From the NCBI GenBank assembly GCA_041476545.1, contig JBGOTP010000190.1:1-9714 (forward strand): 9,714 bases of DNA. The letters are read 5' to 3'. Shown here one piece after another: positions 1 through 7,145 of this stretch. The position numbers and the translations under genes were made by a program. The notes under the pieces are model-generated. The model saw only the letters and a list, made by a program, of their open reading frames with translations, did no database searches and was not told the origin of the DNA. The DNA comes from JBGOTP01 sp041476545. Lineage in GTDB: Bacteria; Acidobacteriota; Vicinamibacteria; Vicinamibacterales; CAVVIG01. Each line of letters starts with the position of its first letter. Position 1 is the stretch's first letter.

Positions 1-1443
1 GAGCATGCCGATCTTGTCCCCACGGTAAATGCTGAACCAGAAGCGATCCTGCTTGTCCATGCGGCCGCGCCGCGGCATGCCGTCCTTGGTCGGGACCTTG
101 ATGAACGTGATCTGCTTGGTGGCCCCGTCCATCTTCGAGATGTACCCACCCTGGAAGTCCGTGAGCACGGGGTTGCCCTTGGTGTCGACCTCCATCTGGT
201 AGCCGCCGCCGGTCGCATCCGGCGGGCGATTCGGCGCGCTGCGAATATCAAATGACTGCTCGAAGGTGTTGGTCTTCCGGTCGATCTTGAACCATGGACC
301 AAAGCCGGACCAGAGCTTGCCGTTGCCGTCCAGCCCGAGGAACTGGGTATTCGCATTGGCCGGCATGTTCTTGACCGGCTCGAACGTCTCGGTTCTGGGA
401 TCGAAGCGCGTGATCATGCCGAAGGTCGAGGGCGCCAGATCGTTGGTCGCCGGGAACCACACGTAGCCTTCGGGATCGATCACGATGTCGCTCACGCCCG
501 CCGGCTTCTTCGTCGTCGCCGGTACCGCCCATTCCTTGAACGTCCCGGTCTTCGCGTCGAGCCGCCCGATGAACAACGCACTCTGGTCGGAGTACCAGAA
601 GTTGCCGTCCTTGTCGATATCGCCGTCGTGCGCGACCGTATCCTTCCGCGGCATGTCGTACTGGGTGACGATCACCTTCGTTTCCGCACCCGTCGGGCGT
701 GGAAGCGTCTTGAACGTGGCCGGCAAATTCTTGCCGAAACCGTTCAGGTTGACGGTGGCGAGGTAGGCGCCCAGGTCGATCTTTGTCAGCGCCGGCCAGT
801 AACCCCAGTTGGGGTTTCTCTCCGCTGCCGCCTGCGCGGCCGGAGTCTCCTGGACGGCGCGGCCCCGCCCTTCATAGCCGTAGACGGTCCCATCCAGGTA
901 GTACTTCTGCATGCGGGTGATCACCGCTGGAAACTGCTCCGCGGTGTGTCTGCTGCGAATGATGCGCTCGACGTTGTGACAGTAGGCGCAGCTCGCGGCC
1001 TGCAGCATCATCTTGTCTTTGTCTGCATCCGGCCCAGGCAAATTCATCGCCCACTCCACGGAGGTGAGCTGCCGCGACATGTCCGCGGCCTTCTGCAGCG
1101 CCAGATCCGCGGTCGTCGTCTTGTCCGACACGACCGTAGGCTTGGCGGGCGCGGCGAGCTCGTATCCGACCGCGCGGATCGTGACGGTATAGTTTCCGGG
1201 CGTGAGATGCGTTCTCGGAAAACGGTAGCGGCCCTGTGCATCGCTCACGACCGAGACATCGAAGTTTGCGCCCTCGCGCCTCGCGGTGACGACGACGCCT
1301 TCCATCTTGCTCTCGGCCTGCGATCTCACCACGCCGCCGAGCGCGGCGGCGCCCTGGGCCGACGTCGCGGCCTGGCCGTTGACGAACACGATCATCGCGG
1401 CAGCGGCAATACAGGCAGCCACCGTCATCTTCTTGAACTTCAT
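1..1443 (-). CDS. Secreted carboxypeptidase-regulatory-like / cytochrome c / Vgb-like propeller protein (C-terminus off window)
   Basis: The frame is open from the ATG at 1443 to base 1, giving 481 codons with no stop, so the 3' end is missing. The start follows GGAGG at 7 nt spacing. Residues 1 to about 25 form a signal peptide (MKFKK, then an Ala-rich core). Residues ~35-118 read as a carboxypeptidase-regulatory-like beta-sandwich (GVVR...GRYRFPRTHLTPGNYTVTIRAVGY). A c-type haem motif CAYCH lies at 152-156, inside a poorly conserved cytochrome-like segment (~125-235). From ~255 onward there are repeated propeller strands such as DIDKDGNFWYSD, IGRLDAKTG, VIDPEGYVWF and LDGNGKLWSG, which resemble virginiamycin B lyase/SMP-30-like proteins. 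The protein is probably periplasmic. Its substrate is unknown; Vgb itself opens a lactone by elimination, but the C-terminal blades that would hold catalytic residues are outside the window. It is transcribed divergently from another haem-motif protein, which suggests a shared redox role. Confidence 0.9.
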   Translation of the reverse strand, partial: MKFKKMTVAACIAAAAMIVFVNGQAATSAQGAAALGGVVRSQAESKMEGVVVTARREGANFDVSVVSDAQGRYRFPRTHLTPGNYTVTIRAVGYELAAPAKPTVVSDKTTTADLALQKAADMSRQLTSVEWAMNLPGPDADKDKMMLQAASCAYCHNVERIIRSRHTAEQFPAVITRMQKYYLDGTVYGYEGRGRAVQETPAAQAAAERNPNWGYWPALTKIDLGAYLATVNLNGFGKNLPATFKTLPRPTGAETKVIVTQYDMPRKDTVAHDGDIDKDGNFWYSDQSALFIGRLDAKTGTFKEWAVPATTKKPAGVSDIVIDPEGYVWFPATNDLAPSTFGMITRFDPRTETFEPVKNMPANANTQFLGLDGNGKLWSGFGPWFKIDRKTNTFEQSFDIRSAPNRPPDATGGGYQMEVDTKGNPVLTDFQGGYISKMDGATKQITFIKVPTKDGMPRRGRMDKQDRFWFSIYRGDKIGML

Positions 1444-1655
1444 GGACATTCCTCCAAGTGGCGGGCAGGAGCACGTGCCGCGTTGGGCAGAGTCTACTGG
1501 CCCGCCGGGCTTCCGACAATACCAGAAAGACCGTATGGCCACGGATCAGATACCGGGACTCCGGGATATCCGCCAGCGCCGAATTACACTATGGTTGGGC
1601 TGCCGAAACGGTGATCGGTCCTTTGGCTGCGCTGAAGTATTGACAAGGAGACCCT
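1444..1655. promoter_or_regulatory. Divergent promoter region between two cytochrome c fusion genes
   Basis: These 212 bp separate the minus-strand gene starting at 1443 from the plus-strand gene starting at 1656, so both promoters must lie here or upstream. Ribosome binding sites are clear at each edge: GGAGG for the leftward gene and AAGGAG (1645-1650) for the rightward gene. For the rightward gene, TACACT at 1585-1590 is a possible -10 box, but no good -35 box lies at the right distance. Instead the inverted repeat at 1551-1566 covers that position, as an activator site would. I found no convincing minus-strand promoter. No ORF here looks real. Confidence 0.6.
1551..1566. promoter_or_regulatory. 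Operator-like inverted repeat, site A
   Basis: The sequence is TACCGG-GACT-CCGGGA, an inverted repeat with one mismatch between its arms. It agrees at 13 of 16 positions with the minus-strand reading of the perfect site at 6416-6431 and shares TACCGGGA-N2-CCG with both sites near 6.4-6.5 kb. It overlaps the place where a -35 box would sit for the TACACT at 1585. A NarL-type binding site is an inference from geometry and from the regulator gene encoded at 2724-3365. Confidence 0.4.
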
Positions 1656-2720
1656 ATGACACGGGTATTGAGTGCAACGGCCGCCGCCATGCTGATAGGC
1701 GGCGCATGGACGCTGGCACAATCGCCGTCTGGAGCCGGCGGCGCGCCCGTGCCGATGCGTCCCGGCGTGGGCTACTACACAGAAGCGCAGGCCGCGCGCG
1801 GCCACACAAAGTTCGAGCAGCAGTGCACTGAATGCCATACGGTCGACGCCAAGAAGCCGCCGCGCGTGTCCTACGGCGGCAACCTGGCCACCGGCTTCCG
1901 CGCCATCGCGGAGAAGCGGTACAACAATCGGCCGCTGTATCCCAGCGTCTACTACTACTGGCGAAGGATGGAGAGTGAGCCGGGCGACGACGTCGACCGG
2001 GTGTCTCAAGCGGACAAGCTCGACATCCTCACCTACCTGCTGCAGCAGAACGGCTTTCCGCCCGGCCCACGGGAACTGGTTGCCGACTTCGGCGCGATGA
2101 AGGGCATGTATCTCGATCCCGGACCAGGATTCGAGTGGCTGCTCAACGGCCGCGATCTGTCAGGCTGGGGGTTCGTGCGCGGACACCTGTGTGAGCCGGC
2201 GCCGAAGGGGTGCGGCAACACGGACCCGTGGCCGGAGATCCGCGCCGAAAACGGGGAGATGGTCGCGGCCGGGAAGTCGCATACGTTGGTCTACACCGAA
2301 AGAAAATTCCGGAACTACACGTTCCAGATGGAGCAGCGTTTCGAGCGGCCGTGGGACGACAACCCGGATCTCTTCAACGCCAACGCCGGCGTGATCGTGT
2401 TCATGAGCAACATCCGGCTGTGGCCGGAAAAATACGCGCTGGTCGACGGCCGCTGGTACGATTTCATGCACGTCCAGTCGCCCGGGCTGAATTGGAAACA
2501 GACCTACGACGACGACGCCCGCCGCCGGGCGATACGGCTACCCAACGAGTGGCAGGACATCGAGATCGTGGCGAAGAACGGTGGCTTGAAGGCCTATCTC
2601 AATGGAGTGCTCGTGTCGACGATCGCCGAAGGCCAGATGACGGAACCGACGAGCCTTGGATTCCAGTCGCAGGTGATCCGCACGCACTGGCGGCACATCC
2701 GCATCAAGGTCGAGGATTAG
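1656..2720 (+). CDS. Secreted cytochrome c / DUF1080 (3-keto-disaccharide hydrolase-type) fusion protein
   Basis: 354 aa. The ATG at 1656 follows AAGGAG at 5 nt spacing. Residues 1-21 are a signal peptide ending ...GAWTLA. A c-type haem motif CTECH sits at 57-61, in a short cytochrome-like domain (~40-135) whose DKLDILTYLLQQ helix is typical of the C-terminal helix of class I cytochromes; Met105 is a candidate distal ligand. Residues ~155-354 are a DUF1080 domain: it opens FEWLLNGRDLSGW, carries the lectin-like LNGVLV strand, and ends LGFQSQ...WRHIRIKVED, as the family does. DUF1080 members studied elsewhere hydrolyse 3-keto-glycosides, and the Pfam family now carries that name. Fusion to a haem domain would put an electron acceptor beside a 3-keto-sugar cleaving enzyme, which is inference. 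No dehydrogenase is visible in the window. The gene converges on the response regulator with a 3 bp gap and no clear hairpin terminator between them. Confidence 0.9.
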   Translation: MTRVLSATAAAMLIGGAWTLAQSPSGAGGAPVPMRPGVGYYTEAQAARGHTKFEQQCTECHTVDAKKPPRVSYGGNLATGFRAIAEKRYNNRPLYPSVYYYWRRMESEPGDDVDRVSQADKLDILTYLLQQNGFPPGPRELVADFGAMKGMYLDPGPGFEWLLNGRDLSGWGFVRGHLCEPAPKGCGNTDPWPEIRAENGEMVAAGKSHTLVYTERKFRNYTFQMEQRFERPWDDNPDLFNANAGVIVFMSNIRLWPEKYALVDGRWYDFMHVQSPGLNWKQTYDDDARRRAIRLPNEWQDIEIVAKNGGLKAYLNGVLVSTIAEGQMTEPTSLGFQSQVIRTHWRHIRIKVED

Positions 2721-2723
2721 CGC

Positions 2724-3365
2724 CTACCCTCCCAGGTGAATGATCCCACGCTTCAGTGCGGCGGTCACCGCCGCCGTGCGGTCGCGGACGCCTAGCTTGC
2801 TGAAGATATTCCGGGCGTGCACTTCGACGGTGTCCTCGCTGATCGCCAGGTCTGCCGCGATCTCCTTGTTCCTCTTCCCGCGGGCCATGAGCTCGATGAC
2901 CGCGCGCTCGCGCCGTGTCAGCGGCGGCGACACCTTGCGTGCCGCGAGCTGCGTCGCGACGTCCGACGACATCGGCCGCGCGCCCAGGTGCACGTCGCGG
3001 ATCACGCGGACGAGGTCGTCCGACACGGTCGTCTTCAGCACGTACGCGGCGGCGCCGGCCTCGAGCGCACGATAGATGTCTTCGTCCCCTTTGTGCATCG
3101 TGAGCACGACGATGCGTGCGTCAGGACGCGTGCGCCTGAGCACCTCGATGGTTTCGAGTCCACTCATGCCCGGGAGATTCAAATCCATGATCGTCACGTC
3201 GGGCCTGTGCTGCGCGAACAGGCGAATCGCTTCCTCGCCGGTCGACGCGGACGCGACCACCTCCATGTCCGGCTGCAGATCGATTTTGCGCGTGACTCCC
3301 TCGCGCACGAGCGGGTGATCGTCGACGCAGAGGATACGTATGCGGGACGAGGACTCCGATGCCAT
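2724..3365 (-). CDS. NarL/FixJ-family response regulator (receiver + LuxR-type HTH)
   Basis: 213 aa, ATG at 3365, two bases after the kinase stop codon, so it is the second gene of a two-gene operon. The receiver domain (~9-125) has the acidic pair D15/D16, the phosphoacceptor D61 in IMDLNLPGMSG, T89 and K111, so phosphorylation capacity looks intact. The C-terminal LuxR-type helix-turn-helix (~148-205) shows PPLTRRERAVIELMARGKRNKEIA followed by ISEDTVEVHARNIFSKLGV, the recognition-helix region. It is a cytoplasmic DNA-binding activator or repressor, phosphorylated by the adjacent kinase. Regulators of this type bind inverted heptamers with a short spacer. The inverted repeats at 1551, 6416 and 6491 are the obvious candidate targets in this window, but binding is inferred. 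The ORF has the usual length for the family and nothing looks broken. Confidence 0.96.
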   Translation of the reverse strand: MASESSSRIRILCVDDHPLVREGVTRKIDLQPDMEVVASASTGEEAIRLFAQHRPDVTIMDLNLPGMSGLETIEVLRRTRPDARIVVLTMHKGDEDIYRALEAGAAAYVLKTTVSDDLVRVIRDVHLGARPMSSDVATQLAARKVSPPLTRRERAVIELMARGKRNKEIAADLAISEDTVEVHARNIFSKLGVRDRTAAVTAALKRGIIHLGG

Positions 3366-3367
3366 GA

Positions 3368-6319
3368 CTACGCTTCCGCGGGTGCGACGATATCTATGCG
3401 CGTGCCGTGATCGGGTGCACTCGAGACGGCAAACGATCCCCCGATTTGCTCGGCGCGCTCGCGCATGATGGACATGCCCCAGTGGCCCTCGACCTGCGCG
3501 CCGGCCGTGTGCGTGTCGAACCCGCGGCCGTCGTCTGCGACGCGCAGGCGAACCGCCTTCTCCTCGTAGGCCAGTGCCATCCGTACTTCCTGTGGCTGGC
3601 CATGGCGGACCGCGTTGACGACGGCCTCCTGCGCGATCCGCAAGATCTGCTGCTCGACGCGCCGCGCCACGCGGCGTGGCGTGCCGGTCGTCGAGAAGGC
3701 GAACCGCACTCCCGTGTTTCCGGTGAGTCGCTCGCCGCACTCGCGCAGCATCGACGCGAGATCGCGCGACTCGCCGCGCGGCGCGCGCAGCTCCCAGATC
3801 GATTGCTGCGCCTCCTCGATGTAGTGCTCGACCTGGCGCCGCATTCGCGCCAGCTCCTCTTGGAGCGAGGGCGCCGGCGCGTCGAGCTGGCTCGAGAGGT
3901 TGTCGAGCTGCAGCGCCATGCCGACGAGGCTCTGCAGGAGCGTGTCGTGAATCTCGCGGCCGACGCGCGCCCGCTCGGCGAGCACGACCGAGAACTGTTG
4001 ATGCATCTGGCGCATGCGAAGCTGCCAGACGCTCCACATCAATACCAGCGCGACCGCGACGGCGGCGATGTAGAACGCGCGTGTCTGGTACCACGTCGGC
4101 AGAACAGTGAATGCCCAGACGACTGGTTGTGTGCTCCAGACATCGTCGCCGTTGCTCGCGGCCAGATGAAACCGGTAGGAGCCGGGCGGCAGGTTGGCAT
4201 ACACGGTGTGCGCATTCTCGCCGTCGTCCACCCAGTTGGCGTCGACGTTGTCGAGCCGATGACGGAACCGCACTTTCGACGGGGACGTGAGGTTCAGCGC
4301 GGAGTACTCGATCTGCAGGCTGGAGACGCGCGGTGGGACCTCGAGGCCCTCGGCGGCCGTTGTCGCGCGGCCGTCGATCGTCAGTGGCTCGAGATGTGGG
4401 ATCGGCGGCGATGGCATCGAGTGCAGGCGTGTCGGGTCGATGACGGCGATCCCGGTTGTCGTCACGAACCAGATTGATCCATCGGGCGCGCGCGAGGCCA
4501 TGGGCGTGCCGCGTAGCACCGGGGTGCCACGCAATCCATCGGACGAATCGCACAGGCGGTAGTGCAGACGATACTTCGCGTCGACCGCGGCGTGCGCGAG
4601 CTCGTCGGGCGCCACGCGTGCGATGCCGGTGCCGACGCCGAGCCAGATGTAGCCCGCCCGGTCTTCGATTGCGAAGAAGATGCGGTCGCCGGGAAGCCCG
4701 TTGCGTGTCGTGAGTGTGACCAGGCGGCCATCCTCGAACGTGCTGAGCCCACTGTCGCTGCCGATCCAGATGCGCCCGCGCGCGTCCTCGAGAATCCCGC
4801 TGAGCTGTCCATACGGGACGCCCTCCGCGGCGCCAAAGAGGTGGAACGATCCGTTCTCGCGCATCGCGACGAGGCCGCCGTCGGTCCCGGCCCACAAACG
4901 GCCGCGCCGATCGACGTGGAGAAAGCGAAACGGGTGCACACGCAGCTCGGGCGGGGCCTCGATCACCGTGCTGTCGGCGGCATTCACGCCCCTGCGGCTG
5001 AAATAGCGGCCGTCATACAGCCAGACGCGGCCGTCCGCGTCCGCCGTGATCGCGATGATCGGCGACGTCGAGGCATCGTGACGCGCGACCGGTTGAAATG
5101 CGCCGTTCGCAAACCGCGTCACGCGCCCATCGCCCGACGCGATCCATGTCCCTCCCTGCGCGTCAGCAAAGAGCGCGGTGATCGTGTTGAATCTCGCTCC
5201 AGCCTGGCTGGTGAACACCGTGCGCTCCGTGCCGGAAATGCGCGCGAGCCCGCCGGGGACCTCGACCCAGACGTTGCCGATGACATCTGCGACGAGCGTG
5301 GAGATGTTTTCGGAGGTCGCACCCGCGCGCGTCGTCACCGCGGCGATGCTCGCTTCAGTGATGCGCGTCAGCCCCGCCTGGGTGCCGACCCAGATGTTGC
5401 CGTCGCGGTCCTCGAGCACGACGCGAATCTGATCGCCGGCGAGTCCGTTCCGCTCCGTGTAGTGCAGGAGAGAGGCAGGCGCGCGTTCGGCGTGTTCATC
5501 AATGCGAAAGAGTCCTTCGCCGTTGGTGCCCGCCCAGATGTGTCCTGCGCGATCGCGCATGATCGGGAAGGGCCCCGTGCGCGCCTCGGCCGTGAGGCGT
5601 GCGACGCGGATGTCCTTCAGATCCAGGCTGACCGTGGCGACACGTGCCTCGCCGGCGATGGCCATGTGGTCCTCGCCGGGAGCGAAGCGGAGCACTCCCT
5701 CAACACCGGTGCGCACGGTCGTAAAGCCGTCTTCGGGATCGAGACTCCGATAGACACCGCGCGACGTTCCGACCCAGAGGTGTCCCTCGCGGTCCTCGGC
5801 CAGCGCGACCACCGCGCGCGCGTTGTCGGGGAGCGGCACCGGCTCCCATCGTCCGTTCGTGAACCGGCACAGGCCGCCGCTGCCACCCGCCCAGACCGTG
5901 CCGTCCTGACGCTGCACGAGAGCGCGCATGCCGCCTTCAGGCAAGCCGTCTTGCGTCGTGTACGTTGTCGCTCGCCCGCCGCTGTCGTGGGCGATGCGCG
6001 AGAGGCCGCCGAACACGATCCACAAGCCGCCGTCGCGCGTGGGCGTCACCGAGTAGACGAGCGGCGTCGGCGACGGCAGATTCTGATTGCGCGGCCAGGT
6101 GACGAACCGCCGGCCGTCGAACCGTGCCAGACCGGCCGACGTCCCGACCCAGAGGTAGCCGTCACGGTCCTGGGCAAGGGAAATGACATAGCTCGACGGA
6201 AGGCCGTCTCGAGCGGTCCATGTCGCGAGCGTGTATTGGGGCGTCGGTGCCGCTTCGATGACGGCCACTGGTGCCCGCGCCACCAGCCACGCAATCAACA
6301 CCCATCGTGAAAACCGCAC
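3368..6319 (-). CDS. Two-component sensor histidine kinase with 14-blade Reg_prop sensor, Y_Y_Y domain and HisKA_3
   Basis: 983 aa from the GTG at 6319, which gives MRFSRW plus a hydrophobic core, a normal signal peptide (~1-23). The start is uncertain: another GTG lies at 6346, and the frame stays open to an ATG at 6583, but the added 88 residues are unlike a protein. Neither GTG has a strong ribosome binding site. Residues ~27-635 hold at least 13 two-component-regulator-propeller repeats of the type RDGxLWVGTxxGLxRF, plus one degenerate copy between the fourth and fifth recognisable ones, so about 14 blades (two seven-blade propellers). A Y_Y_Y domain follows (~664-740), then one membrane helix (~748-765). 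HisKA_3 has GREIHDTLLQSLVGMALQLD with the phosphoacceptor His791. HATPase_c has N902, the DDGRGFD box (929-935) and GHWGMSIMRERAEQIGG. It should sense a periplasmic ligand, often a polysaccharide fragment in Bacteroidetes relatives, and phosphorylate the downstream regulator. No receiver domain is fused. Confidence 0.93.
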   Translation of the reverse strand: MRFSRWVLIAWLVARAPVAVIEAAPTPQYTLATWTARDGLPSSYVISLAQDRDGYLWVGTSAGLARFDGRRFVTWPRNQNLPSPTPLVYSVTPTRDGGLWIVFGGLSRIAHDSGGRATTYTTQDGLPEGGMRALVQRQDGTVWAGGSGGLCRFTNGRWEPVPLPDNARAVVALAEDREGHLWVGTSRGVYRSLDPEDGFTTVRTGVEGVLRFAPGEDHMAIAGEARVATVSLDLKDIRVARLTAEARTGPFPIMRDRAGHIWAGTNGEGLFRIDEHAERAPASLLHYTERNGLAGDQIRVVLEDRDGNIWVGTQAGLTRITEASIAAVTTRAGATSENISTLVADVIGNVWVEVPGGLARISGTERTVFTSQAGARFNTITALFADAQGGTWIASGDGRVTRFANGAFQPVARHDASTSPIIAITADADGRVWLYDGRYFSRRGVNAADSTVIEAPPELRVHPFRFLHVDRRGRLWAGTDGGLVAMRENGSFHLFGAAEGVPYGQLSGILEDARGRIWIGSDSGLSTFEDGRLVTLTTRNGLPGDRIFFAIEDRAGYIWLGVGTGIARVAPDELAHAAVDAKYRLHYRLCDSSDGLRGTPVLRGTPMASRAPDGSIWFVTTTGIAVIDPTRLHSMPSPPIPHLEPLTIDGRATTAAEGLEVPPRVSSLQIEYSALNLTSPSKVRFRHRLDNVDANWVDDGENAHTVYANLPPGSYRFHLAASNGDDVWSTQPVVWAFTVLPTWYQTRAFYIAAVAVALVLMWSVWQLRMRQMHQQFSVVLAERARVGREIHDTLLQSLVGMALQLDNLSSQLDAPAPSLQEELARMRRQVEHYIEEAQQSIWELRAPRGESRDLASMLRECGERLTGNTGVRFAFSTTGTPRRVARRVEQQILRIAQEAVVNAVRHGQPQEVRMALAYEEKAVRLRVADDGRGFDTHTAGAQVEGHWGMSIMRERAEQIGGSFAVSSAPDHGTRIDIVAPAEA

Positions 6320-6412
6320 GTCTGCAAGAGAATACTCCCACGTCACGCCATCTCGGAGAAGCCTGCTTCCCAGCCTTGCGGTCGTGCCGACAGCCCGACG
6401 GGACTCCGGCGA

Positions 6413-6434
6413 AACTACCGGTTTCCCGGTAGTT
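6413..6434. promoter_or_regulatory. Perfect inverted repeat, operator-like site B
   Basis: A 9-bp perfect inverted repeat with a 4-base centre: AACTACCGG, TTTC, CCGGTAGTT. The 16-bp core at 6416-6431 has the same total span as a classical NarL 7-2-7 site. It lies 97 bp upstream of the chosen kinase start and 145 bp upstream of the VOC start. It could also form a hairpin, but its position in a divergent promoter region and the related sites at 1551 and 6491 favour a DNA-binding site. The regulator is inferred. Confidence 0.5.
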
Positions 6435-6455
6435 ATGGCTACGTGCGCTCTGTGA

Positions 6456-6483
6456 TTGCCTTCGGGGCGCGTCCGAGTACACT
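6456..6483 (+). promoter_or_regulatory. Possible sigma-70-type promoter for the VOC/PAL-like operon
   Basis: TTGCCT at 6456-6461 and TACACT at 6478-6483 are separated by 16 bp, each matching the consensus hexamer at four of six positions. Transcription would begin near 6490, so site C at 6491-6506 would sit on the start point and site B about 60-75 bp upstream. The same TACACT hexamer is at 1585-1590 in the other divergent region. This is a weak assignment made by eye. Confidence 0.3.
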
Positions 6484-6490
6484 CTCTACC

Positions 6491-6506
6491 CAACGGATTC
6501 CCGGTA
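6491..6506. promoter_or_regulatory. Operator-like repeat, site C
   Basis: CAACGG-ATTC-CCGGTA matches site B at 13 of 16 positions. Its right arm and most of its centre are identical to site B, and its left arm is degraded. It begins exactly 75 bp after site B in the same orientation, about seven helical turns, which would place both sites on roughly the same DNA face. It lies 70 bp upstream of the VOC start codon. Binding by the encoded NarL-type regulator is inferred. Confidence 0.4.
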
Positions 6507-6575
6507 GTGATTCGAAGTTGACCGGAGTGCCAGGCGTCACGCGGTCGCGGGTAGGATTCATGTTCGGAGGAGGCC

Positions 6576-7145
6576 ATGGTCAATTCGATCAGGGGATTGG
6601 TGGATGACTACGAGCGAGGTACGCTCTCGCGCCGAGAGCTCATTGCAGCCCTGGTGCTGATCGCAGCCCCGAGGGCCGCGGATGCCCAGGCGCCCAAGCC
6701 GATCGCGCCCGGGATGTCATTGAATCACGTCCATTTCAACGTGCTCGATCTCGATCAGTCGATCAAGTTCTATGGTGACCTTCTCGGCGCAAGCGTTCGC
6801 GATACCGCGCCCGGCGGCAATGCGACGCTTCGGCTCCCCGGCAAATCGACATGGATGAGCCTGACGAAGACCAACGACGAGAAGGGCGGCTACAACCACG
6901 TCGGGTTCGGCGTGCCGATGAAGTGGAACGGGGTGGACGCCGATCGTCTCGCGAAGGCCATCAACGCGAAGTATCCGAACGCCAAGGCCGCTCCCACTGG
7001 CGACACGGCGTCGGGGAAGAACACACGCTCCGTGTATCTTTACGATCCGAACGGCATCCACATTCAGCTCAATCCCGTGGACGACGATGGATGGCTGCCG
7101 ACGGGTGTGGTCGGCAGCAAGATACTGAAAGGCGAGAAGGGCTGA
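6576..7145 (+). CDS. Tat-exported VOC (glyoxalase/dioxygenase-fold) family protein
   Basis: 189 aa. The ATG at 6576 lies just after GGAGGAGG. The N-terminus is MVNSIRGLVDDYERGTLSRRELIAAL..., with a twin-arginine pair at 19-20, a hydrophobic stretch and a likely cleavage near ADAQA (~38), so Tat export of a folded metalloprotein is likely. Residues ~47-168 form a VOC domain: SLNHVHFNVLDLDQSIKFYGDLLG begins the first module, and NHVGFGV and LYDPNGIHIQLNP complete it. Metal-ligand candidates are His51 or His53, His108 and, at the usual C-terminal Glu position, Gln164. The last ligand is therefore non-standard. The substrate cannot be told from sequence. The stop codon overlaps the start of the next gene (TGATG), so the two proteins are probably made in fixed ratio and act together outside the cytoplasm. 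Confidence 0.93.
   Translation: MVNSIRGLVDDYERGTLSRRELIAALVLIAAPRAADAQAPKPIAPGMSLNHVHFNVLDLDQSIKFYGDLLGASVRDTAPGGNATLRLPGKSTWMSLTKTNDEKGGYNHVGFGVPMKWNGVDADRLAKAINAKYPNAKAAPTGDTASGKNTRSVYLYDPNGIHIQLNPVDDDGWLPTGVVGSKILKGEKG

Larger units (their letters stand above)
6320..6575. promoter_or_regulatory. Divergent promoter region between the two-component operon and the VOC/PAL-like operon
   Basis: About 256 bp lie between the chosen kinase start and the VOC start. The region contains two copies of the TACCGGGA-type element 75 bp apart (6416-6431 and 6491-6506) and a possible rightward promoter at 6456-6483. An in-frame kinase extension could be read through this stretch, but it would translate the two operator copies as ITTGNP and ITTGKP. 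That is more easily explained by repeated DNA sites than by protein. No other gene is seen. Confidence 0.6.

Noticed and set aside
628..1614. 328-codon plus-strand open frame
   Set aside because: It lies antisense to the Vgb-like gene, is rich in Arg/Gly/His with no family motif, and is the usual shadow of GC-rich codon bias.
3407..4477. 356-codon plus-strand open frame
   Set aside because: It is antisense to the kinase core (HisKA_3/HATPase); its composition is shadow-like.
2724..4895. 723-codon minus-strand frame ending in the response regulator
   Set aside because: Only the last 213 codons are protein-like. The rest is an out-of-frame reading of the kinase; the regulator starts at 3365. 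It is not a fusion.
4562..6310. 582-codon plus-strand open frame
   Set aside because: It is antisense to the propeller repeats of the kinase, whose domains are unambiguous. The translation is Arg/Asp/Ala-rich low-complexity sequence with no recognisable domain.
6413..6434. Reading the perfect inverted repeat as an intrinsic terminator
   Set aside because: It has no T-run on either side and lies between divergent starts, where no transcript should end.
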